Below are positions 31,375 through 33,075 of a DNA stretch of 33,075 nt, one piece after another. Position numbers and translations under genes: made by a program. Below the pieces are notes generated by a model that worked only from the letters and a program-made list of their open reading frames with translations, had not been told where the DNA came from and did no database searches. Positions within the stretch are counted from its first letter, which is position 1, and every line of letters starts with the position of its first letter. Where the stretch lies: contig LIQL01000305.1 in the NCBI GenBank assembly GCA_001418405.1, forward strand, positions 1 to 33,075, given 5' to 3'. The DNA comes from Streptomyces diastatochromogenes. Its GTDB lineage: Bacteria; Actinomycetota; Actinomycetes; Streptomycetales; Streptomycetaceae.

Positions 31375-32320
31375 CCGCGAGAGCGACCCGCACGGCGTCA
31401 AGGATCGAATGCGCGCCCTGGTCAATGAGCGACGCGGCCAGGGCCGCACCGAGCTTTTCCGGCTCGGCGGACGGACCGGTGAGCGTCCCCGAAATCTGCT
31501 CGGTACCGTCCAACGAACTGACCTGACCGAACAGCCGCAGTTCCCCACCCGGCAGGCTCTCGCCGTACGCACCCACGGGCACACTGCACCCGCCGTGCAG
31601 CTCGGCGAGTAGCGCGCGTTCCGCGCTGATCGCAGCGTCAACGGCCACGTCGCCGACCGTGGACAGAATCTCGCGCAACGGGGCCGAGGACTCGTCCGTC
31701 CGGACCTGAATCCCCAACGCACCCTGACCGGGGCTCGGCGGGAACTGGTCGAGCGGCAGCAACTCGCCGATTGCGTCGTCTAGGCCGAGCCGGCGAAGTC
31801 CCGCAGCAGCGAGGACCACCGCGTCAAGCCCCTCGGTCTCGATCTTCTTCAATCGAGGCGGGACGTTCCCCCGGATCGGAACGACTTCAAGATCAGGGCG
31901 CACCGCGAGTAGCTGCGCGATTCGCCGAGGGGCCCCCGTGCCGACCCGTGCGCCCTTCCGCAACCCGGCGAGGGTGGAGCCGCACAGCGCATCGCGTACG
32001 TCCTCGCGTCCCGGCGGGGGCAGCAACACAAGACCACTCGGGTTCGCCGTAGGAAGGTCTTTCAGCGAGTGGACAATCACGTCTACGTCACCGCGCGCCA
32101 ATGCCGCTTCCTGCTCGGTGCTGAATGCCGACCCGCCACTGACCGCGGAGACGTTCGACAGGAGCGACTTACGGTCCTTATCGCCCCCTTCCAGAATCAC
32201 CCGGTGCGTGAACGTGGTGTCTGGGAACCGCTCCCGGAGCGGGCGCAGATATTCACGCACTTGAGCTTTGGCAAGGTTGCTTGCGCGCGAGCCGACGAGG
32301 TACTGAACCACGGTTACCAA
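31367..32320 (-). CDS. HemC (hydroxymethylbilane synthase) homologue
   Basis: A 317-residue protein of the HemC family, which normally joins four porphobilinogens into a linear tetrapyrrole held on a dipyrromethane cofactor. Conserved here are GSRASNLAKAQ, catalytic Asp88 in VHSLKDLP, Arg132/Arg133 in GTGAPRRIAQ, RGNVPPRL, DAVVLAAAGLRRLG, PGQGALGIQ, and the cofactor Cys245 in HGGCSVP. The usual GGKGLF-x-K segment is GGSAFST, losing two substrate-contact lysines. The start is TTG at 32320 or GTG at 32311; GGAGAG lies just before the TTG. It converges on the HemB-like gene with an 8-nt overlap. It could be active, but altered substrate use is possible. Confidence 0.88.
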   Translation of the reverse strand: MVTVVQYLVGSRASNLAKAQVREYLRPLRERFPDTTFTHRVILEGGDKDRKSLLSNVSAVSGGSAFSTEQEAALARGDVDVIVHSLKDLPTANPSGLVLLPPPGREDVRDALCGSTLAGLRKGARVGTGAPRRIAQLLAVRPDLEVVPIRGNVPPRLKKIETEGLDAVVLAAAGLRRLGLDDAIGELLPLDQFPPSPGQGALGIQVRTDESSAPLREILSTVGDVAVDAAISAERALLAELHGGCSVPVGAYGESLPGGELRLFGQVSSLDGTEQISGTLTGPSAEPEKLGAALAASLIDQGAHSILDAVRVALAAR

Positions 32321-32517
32321 CTCTCCGAGCCTGACAGGGTGTCACCAGGCTACGGGTCGGCATGATGTGGATATGCAGACAGCGGGTCGGCTAACCATGA
32401 TCGCTGTTGATGTCCTGGACGGGTCTCGCCAACCGCTCCGTTGCCCCCACGGCTGATGTGCAACCGCCCCATCGGGGGCCGGGTGGAAAGACCCGCCCGG
32501 GGCAATGTTAGAGCCTG
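32321..32517. other. 197-nt gap between HemC-like and GntR-like genes
   Basis: No gene was found. It contains G/C-rich paired blocks (GCCCC-ATC-GGGGGC and GGGT-GGAAAG-ACCC at about 32468-32500). Both flanking genes read leftward, so this gap should hold the HemC-like promoter or a weak terminator of the GntR-like gene. Confidence 0.4.
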
Positions 32518-32799
32518 CTATTCGCCGCTCTTGCTCTCGCCGGCTGGCTCGGTCTCGGAGACGTAGGTACCGCGCTGCGGGACGACGAACAGGGCGCCAT
32601 CAGTCACCAGGGCAGCGATAGCCCGACGAACGGTCGGTCGCGAGAGCCCGTATTCCTCTCCCAACCGGGACTCGGACGGGATCGGCCGGCGAGCCTTCCA
32701 ATCACCCCGCACGATGCGTGCCCGCAGGATGCCCGCGAGCTGTTCATACGGGGGCTCGGGAGCGTCGCGGACGATCATTGCATCGGGGCTGTAGTCCAT
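32518..32799 (-). CDS. GntR-family regulator, DNA-binding domain only
   Basis: A 93-residue protein that is almost only a GntR winged helix: PPYEQLAGILRARIVRGDWKARRPIPSESRLGEEYGLSRPTVRRAIAALVTDGALFVVPQRGTYV. The usual effector domain is missing and the tail is short and charged. Short GntR regulators of this kind are common in Streptomyces plasmids and integrative elements. It lies next to the array of ACGT sites, which may be its operator. Confidence 0.9.
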   Translation of the reverse strand: MDYSPDAMIVRDAPEPPYEQLAGILRARIVRGDWKARRPIPSESRLGEEYGLSRPTVRRAIAALVTDGALFVVPQRGTYVSETEPAGESKSGE

Positions 32800-32842
32800 G
32801 GGACGACGCTAGCGGGTGCCTCACGACAAGCCACTTATGGCC

Positions 32843-32886
32843 ACGTCCACTCACGTGCCTTTACGTCTCTTTACGTGACTTGACGT
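32843..32886. promoter_or_regulatory. Array of five ACGT sites at exact 10-bp spacing
   Basis: ACGT occurs at 32843, 32853, 32863, 32873 and 32883. On the minus strand the units read roughly ACGTNAAGNN (for example ACGTAAAGAG and ACGTAAAGGC). Ten-bp spacing puts all sites on one face of the DNA helix. It lies between the GntR-like gene and the rightward gene and overlaps a -35 box, which fits an operator. Confidence 0.75.
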
Positions 32887-32899
32887 TAAGGTCTAGGGT
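32870..32899 (+). promoter_or_regulatory. Candidate promoter TTTACG-18-TAGGGT
   Basis: TTTACG (32870-32875) and TAGGGT (32894-32899), 18 bp apart; TAGGGT fits the Streptomyces -10 pattern TAGRRT. It points at the gene starting at 32981 and its -35 lies inside the ACGT array. Confidence 0.5.
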
Positions 32900-32980
32900 C
32901 GTCAACGAAAGCGCCCCGGAAGACCGCGTAGGACCGGTCCGCCGGGGCTCAGCCGACAGCTTTCAAGGAGCTGAACGACC

Positions 32981-33075
32981 ATGCGCAATCGTATCGCCCG
33001 CGCCCTCGCCTGGGTGCTCTCCGTCCTCGCCCCCCGCCGCCCCGGACGCCACACCGCGGAACACCTCGCCGCACA
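32981..33075 (+). CDS. Small hypothetical protein, cut by window end
   Basis: The first 31 codons of a gene with an AAGGAG ribosome site. It begins RNRIARALAWVLSVLAPRRP, a basic then hydrophobic start that may be a signal or membrane helix, followed by GRHTAEHLAA. It is likely driven by the promoter under the ACGT array. Too short to assign. Confidence 0.5.
   Translation, partial: MRNRIARALAWVLSVLAPRRPGRHTAEHLAA

Noticed and set aside
1..33075. Integrase, attachment site, CRISPR array and insertion sequences
   Set aside because: I looked for recombinase motifs, regular spaced repeats and transposase signatures and saw none.

Overview
The window is most of an actinobacteriophage genome, either a prophage or a free phage, and the host is probably Streptomyces or a close relative. 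The evidence is high GC content, frequent GTG starts, very short overlaps between genes, an XRE(DUF5753)-DUF397 regulator pair, and a head, tail, lysis and replication layout of the phiC31/R4 kind. The tail genes (major tail protein, frameshifted assembly chaperones, roughly 800-residue tape measure) indicate a siphovirus. No integrase, tRNA gene or attachment site was found, so lysogeny is possible but not shown.

Layout. 1-8.3 kb is packaging and head: a 5'-truncated HNH nuclease, small and large terminase, portal, MuF-like protein, scaffold, major capsid protein, a 53-aa Cys protein, and the head-tail connector, stopper, completion and tail terminator proteins. 8.3-15.5 kb is tail: major tail protein, chaperones G and G-T made by a -1 frameshift, tape measure, and two large tail-tip proteins. 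15.5-17.1 kb is lysis: a XhlA-like protein, an amidase-LysM endolysin and a two-helix holin. 17.1-25.0 kb is DNA metabolism: dNMP kinase, Cas4/RecB-like nuclease, a phiC31 gp3-like protein, small proteins, a Holliday-junction-resolvase-like nuclease, primase-helicase and a family A DNA polymerase. 25.0-26.9 kb holds a structured non-coding stretch, a sigma-70-like factor, an HNH nuclease and a small protein. 27.1-30.4 kb is an accessory zone with the leftward XRE/DUF397 pair and many small proteins, several Cys-rich.

The right end is the surprising part. A HemB (porphobilinogen synthase) homologue reads rightward and a HemC (hydroxymethylbilane synthase) homologue reads leftward; they converge and overlap by 8 nt. 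The HemB homologue keeps the three zinc cysteines but has lost both Schiff-base lysines, so it cannot work as a normal porphobilinogen synthase. The HemC homologue keeps the catalytic Asp and the cofactor Cys. A small leftward GntR-type regulator follows, then five ACGT sites spaced exactly 10 bp apart that overlap a promoter-like sequence for a rightward gene cut by the window end.

At the level of control, several intrinsic terminators lie directly before the Shine-Dalgarno sequence of important genes (major capsid, endolysin, gp3-like, polymerase). The sigma-like gene has a structured leader, and the only two in-frame TTA codons I noticed are in the polymerase and HemB-like genes. All assignments come from reading the sequence and recalled family motifs; no database search was run.
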